DNA of 64,000 nucleotides, from NCBI RefSeq assembly GCF_000340215.1, contig NW_006921534.1:6127450-6191449 (forward strand), written 5' to 3'. Under the pieces are notes generated by a model that was not told where the DNA came from, made no database searches, and saw only the letters and a list, made by a program, of their open reading frames with translations. Position 1 is the stretch's first letter. Every line of letters begins with the position of its first letter. Below, one piece after another: positions 10,112 through 20,462 of this stretch. This stretch comes from Pseudocercospora fijiensis CIRAD86 (taxonomy: Eukaryota; Ascomycota; Dothideomycetes; Mycosphaerellales; Mycosphaerellaceae). Position numbers and translations under genes: made by a program.

Positions 10112-10825
10112 TTAGACGACTTCAAGTCGCTTGTAATGGCCAGACGAATCGATTCATCCCTTCTCCATACCCAATTGATTCAGATCAATCTCCGCCGTCA
10201 CAAGCTTCTCTTCTGCTCCGGTATGAGGTCCAGCCAGTTAAATGTAGAAGGGATAGATGATCTCGGTGGAACCGCCGCCTTGCTTGACCATGTCTTGGGG
10301 ACCAAGGTTGTTAGTTCCAGACGTGTGTCATCAACTGAATTGCTTGTGCAGAGGACGAACACCTGTACAGCGAGGGCATGATTTTTCATCAAGGCCACCG
10401 CCTTGTGCCCAAACAACGCGCTCGACGAAGGTCGGTTGCAGCTTGCGATGAACACCGATGATAGCACCATTAGCAGAGATGTAGACCTGTGAGTTGAACA
10501 GAGTGTGGCCGTCAGCGACTCGCTCAGAAAGCCCGAGCACAATGGCGATGCTGTGTTGTCGACATGCGGATTGGACTCCTGCAAGATCTCTCGAGACTAC
10601 GACGCTTTGTTCGGCATCCTGTGCTAGGGCCGCGACCTGCTTGAGAGGTGGGTAGCATTCGATAAAGTACTACTGCATGTCAACATGTTTTAATGGCCTA
10701 CCAGATATGGACAAGCACGATATCTTCCTCTTTTGCCTACGCTATGAGACTGATCACTTCCTTTTCTCGTTGTTCATAAACACCGGTGCGGAATGCACAG
10801 CTGCTCCGACAACCTTCCCAGCCAT
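10112..10825 (-). pseudogene. nitrilase pseudogene lacking the catalytic Cys region
   Basis: Read right to left, pieces of one nitrilase appear in shifting frames. MAGKVVGAAVHSAPVFMNN marks the N-terminal first strand (start 10,825). A long middle piece contains VVSRDLAGVQSACR, VLGLSERV and HRKLQPT, which carries the catalytic Lys, followed by ERVVWAQGGG. HALAVQVFVLC follows, and then a C-terminal piece with TAEIDLNQL and GHY near 10,139. The part normally between QGGG and HALA, roughly 80 residues including the Cys-Trp-Glu nucleophile, is absent. There are also frameshifts and in-frame stops (one in the last piece before LAGPHTG, another before IDSSGHY). The base composition is not RIP-like, so this is ordinary decay by deletion. 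Nitrilases convert nitriles to carboxylic acids; this copy cannot. Confidence 0.8.
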
Positions 10826-11662
10826 GATCAGCTAGTTTCCAGTTGTTCCGTCTTTCAGCTGGCGAGACAGCTGCAGGCTTTGCGCAAGGATACGGACCCA
10901 TATATCTCATCTTGTACCCCAAGCGCAGCTGTATACGGAGGTTCCAACTCTTAGTCCATTTCTGAGCTCGCGGTTCCTGCGAGACTATGCTTCCTCCTCA
11001 TCCAAAGAAACATGAAAAGACGAATGGAAGGACGGTCGAAGGGTCGTGTTGCAAGATCGCCAAGGCATCTTCATCTCCTCATCATCTCTCCTCGACCAGG
11101 CAATTCGCGATAAGAGCTTCGTGGACTGGGTGGCAGTATTGTGAATTGAACGTATTAGCGAGTGTGACCGAGGTCAAAGCAGGTAGCCGCGACAGAAGCT
11201 TGAACCTCGATCATAGCTTGAAGCACGGCATCGCCTGCTGTGACATGATGTACGATGTGCGGCTTTCACTCGCTATGGTATGATACTTGAGTGTGTATGG
11301 TAGAGCAAGCCCAAGGAACCCGAAGGAGAGGAGAGGAGATTGGAGCCTTGGCAGGTTCAGGGTTTCAACCATCGAATGAAGCACACTTCATTCACCACTG
11401 CCGTTGCCAATTCTTACCATCGATGTTCCGGCGAACGAGTACAAGCTACGGTAGCATATCAGGGCGACTGTCCTCCATTACGGGACCGGATTAGGATACG
11501 GCTACAATACCGGATGAAGAGTCCGAGGCATAGCATGGAACACCCAAAATACTGCAAGAGACGAGGAACGTAGAAGATAAAAAAAAGGAACAGGACAGAA
11601 GAGCCGGATGTGCAACCAGGCGCTGTCTGGCAATATACTCTGATTCATACAGAAGCCGCTTG
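10826..11662. other. intergenic, no gene recognised
   Basis: 837 bp between the nitrilase remnant and the rhodopsin-like gene stop. Small frames (for example 10,987-11,283 and 11,291-11,494) lack signal peptides, motifs or plausible splice partners. I see no tRNA or repeat. Confidence 0.5.
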
Positions 11663-12853
11663 TCAGCTTCGCTTCGGCAGCGATGTAAAGCCCTGTTCAT
11701 ACTCATGATCCGGCTTTGCATCATCATACTCTACGACGAAGTGCTTCGTTATGTTACTTGGTATTTGCGGCCTCGACAATCCTTCTTGGCTGTCGCTGCT
11801 CGCCCTCTCCTCTCCGTCGAAATTGCCGGTGATTGTCGTTACTGTCTTGCCATGCTTTGGCGAGACAATCACGAATTCGTCGAGGGGTGTTGCACGACCT
11901 CTGGAGTATTGGGGTACACGGAAGCCGGTAGACTTGCGGACTCCACTGCTGCTGCTGAGGCCCAATCTTTCAAAAGCCATGCGGATCAGCGGCCGCAGTG
12001 TGGCCATGCAGCCTGCTGTTATACCGACTCCTATCTCAACTGTGGTCCAGATGGCGACACCGACAGTAGTATCTGTGAGGGACGGTCAGCAAAGAAGTCC
12101 ACAGGTCCAGACTGGTATCATTCGAGACCTACAAAGGAAATCTCCCTCGGAGCCATCGAAACTTTGCGCCAAACTGCCAACATATGGCAGTCTCACAATC
12201 GTAGCTGTAGATCCCACTGCCGCGAAGGAAAGAATGATCGCAACGAGTCGCTTCTGCCTGACTGACATTTGTAGGTCCTTGACGATGAAGGCAGGAAGAA
12301 TCCCTAGAGTCCAGTCCGCAATGACATTCAACCCAGACACACCATAAGTCAGGCCAATGACGATATCCGGCTTGATACAATGCTTCTGGGTAGGATCCAG
12401 GCTCCACCAATCACTGATAGGCCAGCACTGGAAGATGACCACGAATAAGAAAGCGAAGCCAAACACCGCCGCTAGTATCATGATCATCCTCACAATCCAG
12501 ATATGAATTTTATTCGTCGCAACCCGTAACAAGAACAGGCCGATGGATACCTTGAGGAAGGACGTCGAGCAGACGTAGAAGATCTCGCAGAAATACCACG
12601 CCTTCAATGCCCTCTCGGCTCGCCATGGGATCAGGTCTTCCAGGTGTTGTCCTGTTCCATATGCCACCCCTATCAACTGGGCGGTGAGGTATGCGCTGAA
12701 GAGGAGCTGTGTCGCTAACATTGTCCAGTCATCTGCGCCAAAGTTCCGCAGCATGCCGGCTCGCACTAGGACCCTCAATCCGACAGATATCCATGATAGA
12801 ATGAAGAAGGTGATGGCTACACCGAGCGTTGCTCTGCTTTCCAGAGTTGTCAT
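11663..12853 (-). CDS. fungal rhodopsin-like seven-transmembrane protein
   Basis: Two exons, 12,853-12,133 and 12,072-11,663. The intron is 60 bp (GTAGGT...CAG, branch-like TGCTGACC), and the product is 376 residues. The first exon holds six hydrophobic segments and family hallmarks: LRVLVRAG...FGADDW near residues 27-43, the AWYFCEIFYV helix, IFQCWPISDWW and NVIADWTLGILPAFIVKDL. The splice restores DFLYTTVGVAIWTTVEIGVG and MATLRPLIR, the conserved last helix and exit. A cytosolic tail of about 110 polar residues follows, as is typical. These proteins belong to the large fungal Rhodopsin/PTH11-related plasma-membrane family; functions are mostly unknown and no retinal-binding Lys is implied. 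No CFEM domain is present. Confidence 0.88.
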
Positions 12854-13914
12854 GTCGAGAGGAGCGATGTGAAATGGCGGAAGTTCGGGGTTCGATCGGA
12901 CTGCCTATCGATGCCCAGGCAAGGTACAGGATGCCTCCTCTTGACCCGAGAGGATATCGTTTCGAGAGACTGCCTTTTTTAAACCTCGTGAGGCTATCTC
13001 GATGTTACATCCATCCTGTCTGTTTAGTTGTAAAAGAGAAGGAGGAGTAGAACTAAACGACCAAAGACAAGAAACGTTGACTCTCATCTCCATAGATGAC
13101 CAGGGTGCTCCTGTAAAAACAAACCACTTTCCTCCTTCAAGGCCGAGAAGTATTTCGACCCACCTATCCATTAGCCTCGTGGATTCCCAAAACGGCACAA
13201 CGCCGGTCGAACATGTGGGAGTTCTGGGTAAGTGAAGATTCAATGCAGGAACACGGCATAGTGCCCGGAGCATTGGATCGGACTCAGGTACAAAAACCGA
13301 GTGTTCTCCAAGCGAACATGGCCCCGGCGTTTGGGGCCATCGAACTAGCACGTGCTGCGATCTCCACAACTTCCTGCTTGAGCCATAAAACTGGAGTCCC
13401 GGGGCGGCCCGTGCCTAGTGCAAGTGAGGAAAATCCAAGCTTGATGTGTTTCCAGTATATAAGGAGAGGCGTTATTATTGGAGCCAGGATGATAATGCGG
13501 CAGACAAGTCATTGCAGGTTTTTGTTGCTGAAGAGTTTGCGGATTCCGGAACACTGCTTTCAAGGTGGAGTTCAATCGTTGTCGGCGTTCGCCGGATTGG
13601 AGCCACTTAGTTCTACCCACAAGGCGTGTATCCACAACTTTGTCATGAAGTGTCGCGTCAAAGGTGATTGCGTATAATCAAGTCTCGGCGTCTTCACATG
13701 ATTCAACTGCCGACATAGAGGCAGGAGTCTGATCTTGCTATAAGAATAGACCAGGCTATCTCTTTGAGTCTTTGCCAACAGGCCGCCAGCTCTGGGCATG
13801 TACCCAACCTCAACAGTGCTGGTCGCTTGAATATATTTGCAGGACTTCTCTTGGCCATGTGTACGTTTGAGGCCTCCAGATATAACACGACTTAGTAAAG
13901 CAGCGCAGACCACA
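12854..13914. other. intergenic, no gene recognised
   Basis: About 1,060 bp between the rhodopsin-like start and the sugar-transporter stop. Open frames such as 12,905-13,369 (-), 13,213-13,677 (+) and 13,572-13,946 (-) overlap one another and show no domains. The right end of the last one only overlaps the transporter coding strand. The rhodopsin-like promoter should lie here. Confidence 0.5.
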
Positions 13915-15487
13915 TCAAACGCGATCGACTCGGTCAACTGCAGCATCCTTCACATCTTCCTGCTGTATCGCAGCCTTCCCAAGTACGACCTCGTCTACAC
14001 TGCCGGCTTCTCGTATATGCATGAGAACCTTGGGTCCAGTAAAGAGCCGATCAATCTGCTCAAGGCTCAAATTTCTGGTCTCGGGATAGAAAAAATATAT
14101 CAGCGGCAGAAACAAAGCATTGAAAATGGCGAAGTAGATATAGGTCTTGTACCCGATCGAAGAGATGCTGACCGGAGTGATTTCCACGACCAGAAAAGTG
14201 AAGATCCAGTTACTTGCGCTGGCAAGACTCGCGGCTTTCGTTCTGATCGCTAGAGGAGCGTACTCAGCAGGTAATAGCCATGGAATTGCGAGAAGTCCTA
14301 TGGCGAAGAAACTTTAGGATTATTCTAGTATTACGAATAGAGGCTATTATATTACTATATAACCTAATACTCGTCTTATATACTCTTACTTCTACAGCAT
14401 GCTTGTCCTGCACATGCGAATAGCATGAGCTTGCGGCGCCCAAGTCGATCCAGAATCCAGATTGGTGGTAGGGAGGAGAAGAAGTAGGCCACTCCATTGA
14501 ACCCGGCCAGGAGCAGTGACAAGGAGTGTGAGAGGCCAACAGACTGCTGGAAGATCACAGGAGCGTAGTACGTGATCAGATTGATGCCACTCAGCTGCTG
14601 CATGAACTGTCCACCAATACCAAGCAGTGTGCGATAGCGAAACCGCTGCCCGCCGTCCTTGATCAGAGCTCGGAAGTTGCTGCCGGCTGCAGCGGCTCGT
14701 TCCTCCTCGATGGCATGGTGTATTTGCGCCAGATCAGCACTTGCGCTGTCTTCAGCATCGGACTTGATTCGAATTCGAGAGAGCACGTCTCTAGCTTCTT
14801 CGAATCGGTCGTGTGCGATGAGCCACCTCGGCGACTCTGGCAAGAAAAGCAGACCAGTGAAAGTTACGACTGCAAATAGAATCTGTAAGGCGAGTGGGAA
14901 TCGAAACTGGGCTTCATTGTCCACAAAGCTCATCCCGTAATCGACCCAGTATGCCGTCATGACTCCGAAGATGTTGATGGCTAACTCGATTGAAAGTCCT
15001 TTCCCTCGCTTCTCGGCCTTCATAAGTTCAGAATGCCACACAGCTTCAAGAATTGTTAGCTCCAGCATTCGAACCTCAATCTCGCAAACCTACGTATAGT
15101 GCTCGTGTTGATGCCGTTCCCAAGCCCCGCCACGATTCGTCCCACAATCATCTGCGGGATCCCATACGCAGAGGCTTGCAGCGCCGCGCCTATGCTCAAG
15201 ACGATACAGCCAAGCCATATACATTTCCTGCGGCCCAGTCGTTCGCCTGCGAAGAGGCAGAAGATACTGCCGAAGAAACATCCAATCTCGTAGATGGCGA
15301 CCACAGTGCCTTGTAAAGAGGAGCTGCCGTTGCCGGTATCAGTGGTGTCGATCTCGGGAAATTGTTTTATGAATGCTGTGCCTGTGAGCAATCCAGACAT
15401 CACCCCTTGGTCGTATCCGAACAGTAGGAACCCAGAGCCCGCCACGGCCGTGATGGCCCAGTTGAGGAGTCGTCCTGACAGAGGCAT
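13915..15487 (-). pseudogene. MFS sugar transporter, probably broken in TM9-TM10
   Basis: Exon 1 (15,487-15,094) carries FGYDQGVMSGLLTG and AGERLGRRK. A 50-bp intron (15,044-15,093, GTAGGT, branch GCTAAC, acceptor AAG) restores NTSTIPVW. Exon 2 runs to about 14,394 with LFLPESPRWLIAHDRFEEA, QQLSGINLITYYAPVIFQ and LGRRKLMLFACAGQAC. Then 82 bp of TA-rich sequence (14,312-14,393) replaces the expected 27-30 codons, after which FFAIGLLAIPWLLPAEYAPL, TM11, TM12 and FFYPETRNLSLEQID follow to the stop. The downstream part is in another frame. The only splice I can make in phase (A|GTAAGA to ATAG|GA) would delete about 35 residues across TM9-TM10. Sugar transporters are normally about 500-530 residues with 12 helices, so I call it disrupted. 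The family is certain; loss of function is likely. Confidence 0.75.
14312..14393. other. TA-rich 82-bp segment inside the transporter gene
   Basis: The segment reads like the RIP-type repeats outside the island (many TATA, TAG and TAA strings, few CpA/TpG) while both flanks are ordinary coding sequence. It contains stops in all coding-strand frames I read and has no in-phase donor/acceptor pair that keeps the missing residues. It could be a replaced or inserted repeat scrap. I found no TSD. Confidence 0.55.
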
Positions 15488-16374
15488 CTTTCAGCAAGGG
15501 CCGCCGAGCATGAACAGCACCTCTCGCACAAACCAGTAGCACCATTTCCTCAGGGCCATCCGATATATATGCGATCTCCGGAGTGGATGATGCTCGGTCT
15601 GGGGGTCCCACATGGCATCCATGTGTACGCTGGAGACGAAGATGGAGAACTGTGGGTTGTTCTACATCGAAAAGAGCGCTTAGCATTGCCTACGCCGGAC
15701 ACGTCGTTCTCATTAAAATCACAAGACCGAAACGCTGGCAAAACCGCTCGGCCAGCACGCTTGAGTCTGTAGATCTTCTACTGTCGAATCTGAGCTGTTC
15801 CAGGATCAAGAAATTGCAAGTATACGTGAGGACTCCGCGAAGATGAGCCGACGCAGAGCGATGCATTATGGTCGGCAGAAAGCTGCTTTGGTTCAGGCGG
15901 CAATTGCAAGCGCCAGTCACCGTCGCTGGCCTGCTCCAAAGGCCGATGACTGCTGCTTGACGCACGACTTGTAGATGATTTTCTTTTGAAATCTTTGTTA
16001 GACCCAAGAAGAAGGTGTTTTGGGCACAACGAAGGTGAAGTCAAGGTGTGTGTATTCAGAATGAGGTCTGTTTGTGAGCCAAGAAAGTCTATATATTTGG
16101 TCGTGATCGTGAAAGCCAATGGAATCACATGATCCATCCATCTCTCCTCGGCTAATACGCCTGAAGTGGCTGGTCCAGATCGCATCATATTCTAGCGGCG
16201 ACGGAGTCTTCAAGGACATCTCTCGGGCATTGTGCCATCCTGTATAGTGCATCATAGTTCAGATATAAGGTCATCAAGACTGGTTCATTCACTCACTGAC
16301 ATTTTGGTATCTTCACGAGAGACCCCGAGGACCTGCGAGGATATCAAGTCGCTCTCACCAGGGCTCTTTCAGCA
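15488..16374. promoter_or_regulatory. divergent promoter region, transporter and CoA ligase
   Basis: An 887-bp region shared by the divergent transporter (-) and CoA ligase (+) genes. TATA-like GATATATAT (15,562-15,571) lies about 75 bp upstream of the transporter start, and a TATATATTT string is near 16,090-16,100 toward the ligase. No protein gene is recognisable. Shared regulation of the two genes is possible but only inferred from the arrangement. Confidence 0.4.
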
Positions 16375-18174
16375 ATGCCGACAAAGTCGTCCTTCCCAGA
16401 CATAGAGATCCCAAATGTCGACCTGTGGGCATTCATCTTTGAGCGAAAGGATCGTGACTTTTCGGACGACCAAGGTTGAGACAGCGTATTCCCATTCCGA
16501 ACTCTTGCTGACGACGAGTAGTGATATTCCGATCCTGCAATTCGGATCGCAAATACACATTCGGCGAAGTCAAAGCAGCGGCGACAGCATTTGGCGAGGG
16601 ACTCTGTAACTTATGGGACTGGCAACGAGGAGATGTGCTGAATATTTATGCTCCGAATGACATCGATGTCGGCCCTATAGTTTTCGGCCTCTACTTCGCT
16701 GGTGGCATTGTCTCTCCAGCAAATCCTGGCTACTCTCCTGACGAGCTGGCGTTCCAGTTGAAGAACTCAGGTAGTAAGGCGATTGTAACCACCAAGGCAT
16801 TCCTTCCGGCAGCTCAAAAGGCCGCCGAGAAGGCTGGGATCCCTACAGATCGTATCTTGCTGCTAGGTGAAGCAAAGGATGATACTCACCGCTTCAAGCA
16901 CTGGACCAACATCCGTAAGACATCTGGCGCTTTGCGGTATCGACGCAGAAAGGCAAAAGACCCTAGTAAAGACCTTGCTTTCCTTTGTTATTCCTCAGGA
17001 ACGACAGGGCTTCCGAAGGGTGTAATGCTCAGCCACAGGAATATAGTGTCTGACCTGAGCCAGATCCATGGCGCGATGGGAAAATGGTATTCATCTGGCC
17101 AGGACAAAATACTTGCGGTCTTGCCCTTCTTCCACATCTATGGACTCACGGGGCTGATTCATCAATCGCTGCATCGCGGCATCGAACTTGTGGTAATGCC
17201 GGGATTCGATCTCCAGCTATTCCTCGAGACGATTCAGAAGCATAAAATCACTTTCATCTATGTGGCACCTCCGGTCATCGTCCGTCTGGCTCGAGATGAG
17301 ACAGTATCTAATTACGACCTCAGCTCGCTGAAGATGATCACTTCTGGCGCAGCTCCGCTCACTCGAGAGCTGGTTGACACTGTACACAAAAAGTACAAGA
17401 TCAAGATCAACCAAGCATATGGGTTGAGCGAGACCAGTCCGATGACGCATACCCAGCCATGGGATGAGTGGTACTCGTCCGTCGGGAGCGTTGGCAAGAT
17501 ATTCCCAAATATGCATGCTCGATACGTCGATCCCGACGGCCAAGAACTCGGACCTGGAAAGGTGGGAGAACTGTGGATGGCCGGACCAAACGTGTTCCAA
17601 GGCTATTGGAAGAACGAAGAAGCTTCAAAGGAGGCTTTGCAGACGATCGATGGCATGAGATGGTTCAAGACAGGCGATGTTGGATTTCAGGTAAGAGGCA
17701 GTAACTTGAGAGCACCACGATTTCTGAGACGTACGCTGACCTTCGAAATTTCAGGACGAGAAACACAACTTTTACATCACAGATCGAGTGAAAGAGCTGA
17801 TCAAATACAAGGGATTCCAAGTTGCGCCAGCAGAGCTCGAGGGCAAACTCATGGATCATCCACTCGTCAATGATGTGGCAGTCATCGGTGTCGAGGACAA
17901 AGAGAACCATACCGAAGTCCCTCGAGCGTATATTGTTCATGCCAAAAAAGGCAAAAATGCTGGCGATGCAGAGACCGGTGTTCCAAATGCGGATGCTCAG
18001 AAGGACGCAGATGAGATTGTGCAGTGGGTGGCAGACAAGGTTGCGAACCATAAAAGGCTGCGTGGCGGGATCAGATTTATCGATGAAATTCCCAAGAGCG
18101 CAAGTGGCAAGATATTGAGACGGGTGCTGAAAGACAGAGTCAAGAAAGAGACTGCAGGAAAGCCGAAGCTTTGA
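16375..18174 (+). CDS. 4-coumarate-CoA ligase-like acyl-CoA synthetase (ANL superfamily)
   Basis: Exons are 16,375-16,474, 16,522-17,690 and 17,755-18,174. The introns are 47 bp (GTTGAG...TAG, branch TGCTGAC) and 64 bp (GTAAGA...CAG), and the product is 562 residues. The start is supported by MPTKSSFPDIEIPNVDLWAF, typical of fungal 4CL-like proteins. The ATP/AMP-binding loop YSSGTTGLPKG ends at residue 200, AYGLSETSP is at 332-340 and WFKTGD at 414-419. The second splice joins GDVGFQ to DEKHNFYITDR. The hinge and RVKELIKYKGFQVAP follow, and Lys542 in PKSASGKILRR is the catalytic Lys. The protein ends in Pro-Lys-Leu, a PTS1-like tripeptide, so peroxisomal import is likely. It should adenylate a carboxylic acid and form its CoA thioester; the acid (phenylpropanoid, fatty or other) cannot be told. 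It is convergent with the SDR gene, 80 bp apart. Confidence 0.92.
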
Positions 18175-18254
18175 TCGAAGATACTCGTGAGTCCTAGATT
18201 TTGTGTATATACGTGCTAATCTGTACAGAATTCAACGACCATGCAACAACGTGA

Positions 18255-19073
18255 CTATTGAGCCAAGTATCCCCCTTCCACAGGCAAGGTATGACCAGTC
18301 ACCCACTGCGCATCTTCACTCGCAAGGAACACACAAGCCTTAGCAATATCCTCCGGCTGCCCAAGTCCTCTGAACGGATGCTTCCCCAGCAACTTCGCCT
18401 TCGCCCCCTCATCCTCCCACAGCGGCCCCGTCATAGCACTCTGCGTATACCCGGGAGCAATCCCATTAACATGAATCCTAAATGGCGCACAATCCACCGC
18501 CGCCGCCCTCGTAAAATTCAAAACCGCTCCTTTCGACGCACAATACGCCGCCGTATGCTCCGCCCCCACAAACCCCAGGATCGAAGAAGTGTTAATCACC
18601 CAACCCCTATCACCACTCGCAAACGCTTCCTGCCTCAACATCTGCCTCACCGCGAATTTCGTCCCGAGAAATACTCCCGTCGAATTCACCGCTTGAGTCC
18701 CTTCCCATACATCCTGTTCGATGTCCCATACAGGTCGGAAATTCTTCGCTTCGAGAGATACACCCGCGTGATTGACCATGATGTCGAGACGACCGTATTT
18801 GGAGGCTGCGGTTTTGATGAGGGTTTCGACGGATTCTGGGTTGGTTACGTCGACGTGGTGGAAGAAGGCTTCGCCGCCTAAGTCTTGGATTCGGGCATGT
18901 GTTGTGCCGTTTTCTTCTTCTTTGCTGCCGGTGTAGCGTGTTGTTTCTCGAATGTCGGCACAGATTACTTTTGCGCCTTCTTTGTGGTAGGCGAATGCTG
19001 TGGCTCGGCCAATGCCTGAGGCGGCGCCTGTTATGATTGCTACTTTGTTGGCCAGGCGTCCGAGAACGGCCAT
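18255..19073 (-). CDS. short-chain dehydrogenase/reductase (classical, FabG-like)
   Basis: An intronless, complete 272-residue classical SDR. The cofactor loop TGAASGIG is at residues 15-22 and Asp40 follows beta-2 (ICADI), favouring NAD(H). VNHAG at 100-104 carries His where NNAG has the second Asn. Catalytic residues Asn130, Ser164, Tyr177 and Lys181 are all present (NTSSILG, AAYCASKGA). IAPGYTQSAMTGPL and the C-terminal GHTLPVEGGYLAQ complete the fold. An insertion at about residues 43-60 between beta-2 and beta-3 is rich in Glu, Thr and Arg. The substrate is unknown. It lies at the right edge of the gene island, about 250 bp before the AT-rich repeat-type sequence starts. Confidence 0.9.
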   Translation of the reverse strand: MAVLGRLANKVAIITGAASGIGRATAFAYHKEGAKVICADIRETTRYTGSKEEENGTTHARIQDLGGEAFFHHVDVTNPESVETLIKTAASKYGRLDIMVNHAGVSLEAKNFRPVWDIEQDVWEGTQAVNSTGVFLGTKFAVRQMLRQEAFASGDRGWVINTSSILGFVGAEHTAAYCASKGAVLNFTRAAAVDCAPFRIHVNGIAPGYTQSAMTGPLWEDEGAKAKLLGKHPFRGLGQPEDIAKACVFLASEDAQWVTGHTLPVEGGYLAQ

Positions 19074-20061
19074 TATTAGAATTGTGGGAGAGGGTCGAAG
19101 TGCAGAAGATGCTATGATGAGGAGCCTAATTTATGGACAGCATGTTTTGGTTGCAGCTCTTCGACTAGATCTTTGATGGTCAGTAGATAGATCTAGTCGG
19201 TATGCGGGTGTGGAGCTCCCGAGTGCTTCCCCACTCAAGAAGGATAGGTTGCGGCAAGTGTGCCGATATGGGAAGTTCCGGCTACTGGTCGGTGAATGAC
19301 TACTCGGTAAGTTTGTTTAATTTATTATTTATTTACTTAGCAATAAACTATTAATATAATGCTATTATTTTTTACCTTATAAAACGATATATAACGTTTA
19401 TTCTAAGGTATTATAAAAACAATAATAATTTTTTTTATAAACTTTAATATATATATAACCTATCTTTAATGTATATATAACCTATCTTTAATATAGATAT
19501 AATCCATCTTTAATATAGGAATAATATTACTATAAAGACTTAATTATAAAAGCGATACCTAATTATAATCTAGAAAAGGCTATAATAAATACAAGAGGAA
19601 AAAAAGCTAAAAATAAAAATATAAATCCTAAAGTAATTATATTACGTAAAACCGCTAAGTATATTAAGTAACATGTAACCTAAAAGTATATTTACTACTA
19701 ATCTTAGACCTAGTAATACATTTATTGCAAGATATAATATAAATTTAATTAATACTAGTAATAGTAATAAAACTAATAGACAGCCTCTTACTACGAATAA
19801 AGATAAAAATTTCAAACTATGTTTACTAAATGCTATTACAATTGCACCTAATACTACTATAAAGCTTAGATAAAAGGTTAATATAAAATAACTAGTACTA
19901 GCTAAACTATAAGTAAAAATTTCTTCTATATTATATAATAGACTAAGGTAATATAAAATAAAAAAGATTAATGTTCTTAATTACTATAATTGCTATTATG
20001 TAACTCCTTACAAGCTTAGCTATATATATTAGTAGTTTTAGTAATCTTTCCGCCGTTTAGG
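19074..20061. other. island border and AT-rich gene-free DNA
   Basis: To about 19,310 the composition is still island-like. From about 19,315 it becomes strongly AT-rich with TATA runs and no open frames. I cannot assign it to any element in the window. It ends at the start of the first Y-element LTR (20,062). It holds a short tandem repeat (next entry). Confidence 0.5.
19447..19517. repeat. short tandem repeat, about 22 bp x 3
   Basis: Three adjacent copies of a unit like TATATATAACCTATCTTTAA. The third copy is slightly diverged (TAGATATAATCCATCTTTAA). Simple AT-rich repeat; no function implied. Confidence 0.7.
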
Positions 20062-20163
20062 TATTAGGACTAAAGAGGTTATACGTAATTAGTATATAAC
20101 CGGACTCGAGTAAAGCTAGGGTCTTAATGCCTTAGGCAGGGCTTAGCGCTTAGTAATAGGCTA
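20062..20163 (+). repeat. Y-1 element 5' LTR, left part (interrupted by E3)
   Basis: Matches the first half of the Y-family LTR seen uninterrupted at 49,994-50,192 (both contain CTAAAGAGG, GTAAAGCTAGGGTCTTA and AGGGCTTAGCGCTTAG). It stops at GGCTA, where E3 begins, and the LTR resumes at 48,560 with GGCTA. The original TG start reads TA. Confidence 0.85.
20159..20163. repeat. target-site duplication GGCTA (left) of E3
   Basis: GGCTA borders the left 108-bp LTR here and the right LTR at 48,560-48,564. The empty site in the Y LTR at 50,085-50,095 reads ...GTTAGGCTAACTAG..., which contains a single GGCTA. This proves E3 inserted into an existing Y LTR. Confidence 0.9.
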
Positions 20164-20271
20164 TGTTATACGAGGGACGATTAGCAGGTCTATAAAGGTA
20201 TAGTATTAGTAAGAGTATCTACGGTCCTACGGAAGTATATATAGGCCCGGCGTTCTGTACCTACCGTAATA
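20164..20271 (-). repeat. E3 3' LTR (108 bp)
   Basis: Direct repeat of 48,452-48,559. On the plus strand it begins TGTTATACGAGG and ends CCGTAATA. It is the 3' LTR in the element's own (minus) orientation. Differences from the other LTR are C/T or G/A only. Confidence 0.88.
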
Positions 20272-20462
20272 GTACCCCTATCCGATAGAACGAAAGCTAG
20301 CGTACTAAGACAGCCGTGCCCGTACTCCTCTTAGAATTCCGTTTTCCTCGCCTAATGTATCTCGTATAGCTTATACCTTTTTATATATATTAGGGTATCT
20401 CTATCTCCCTTGTTTAGTCTAAATCTAGCGCTCGTATTATATCGGCGTCTACTAGTTTAGTC

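Noticed and set aside
12905..13677. Overlapping 154-codon frames on both strands between the rhodopsin-like and transporter genes
   Set aside because: Mutually overlapping, no domain, no plausible introns; typical chance frames in GC-balanced DNA.
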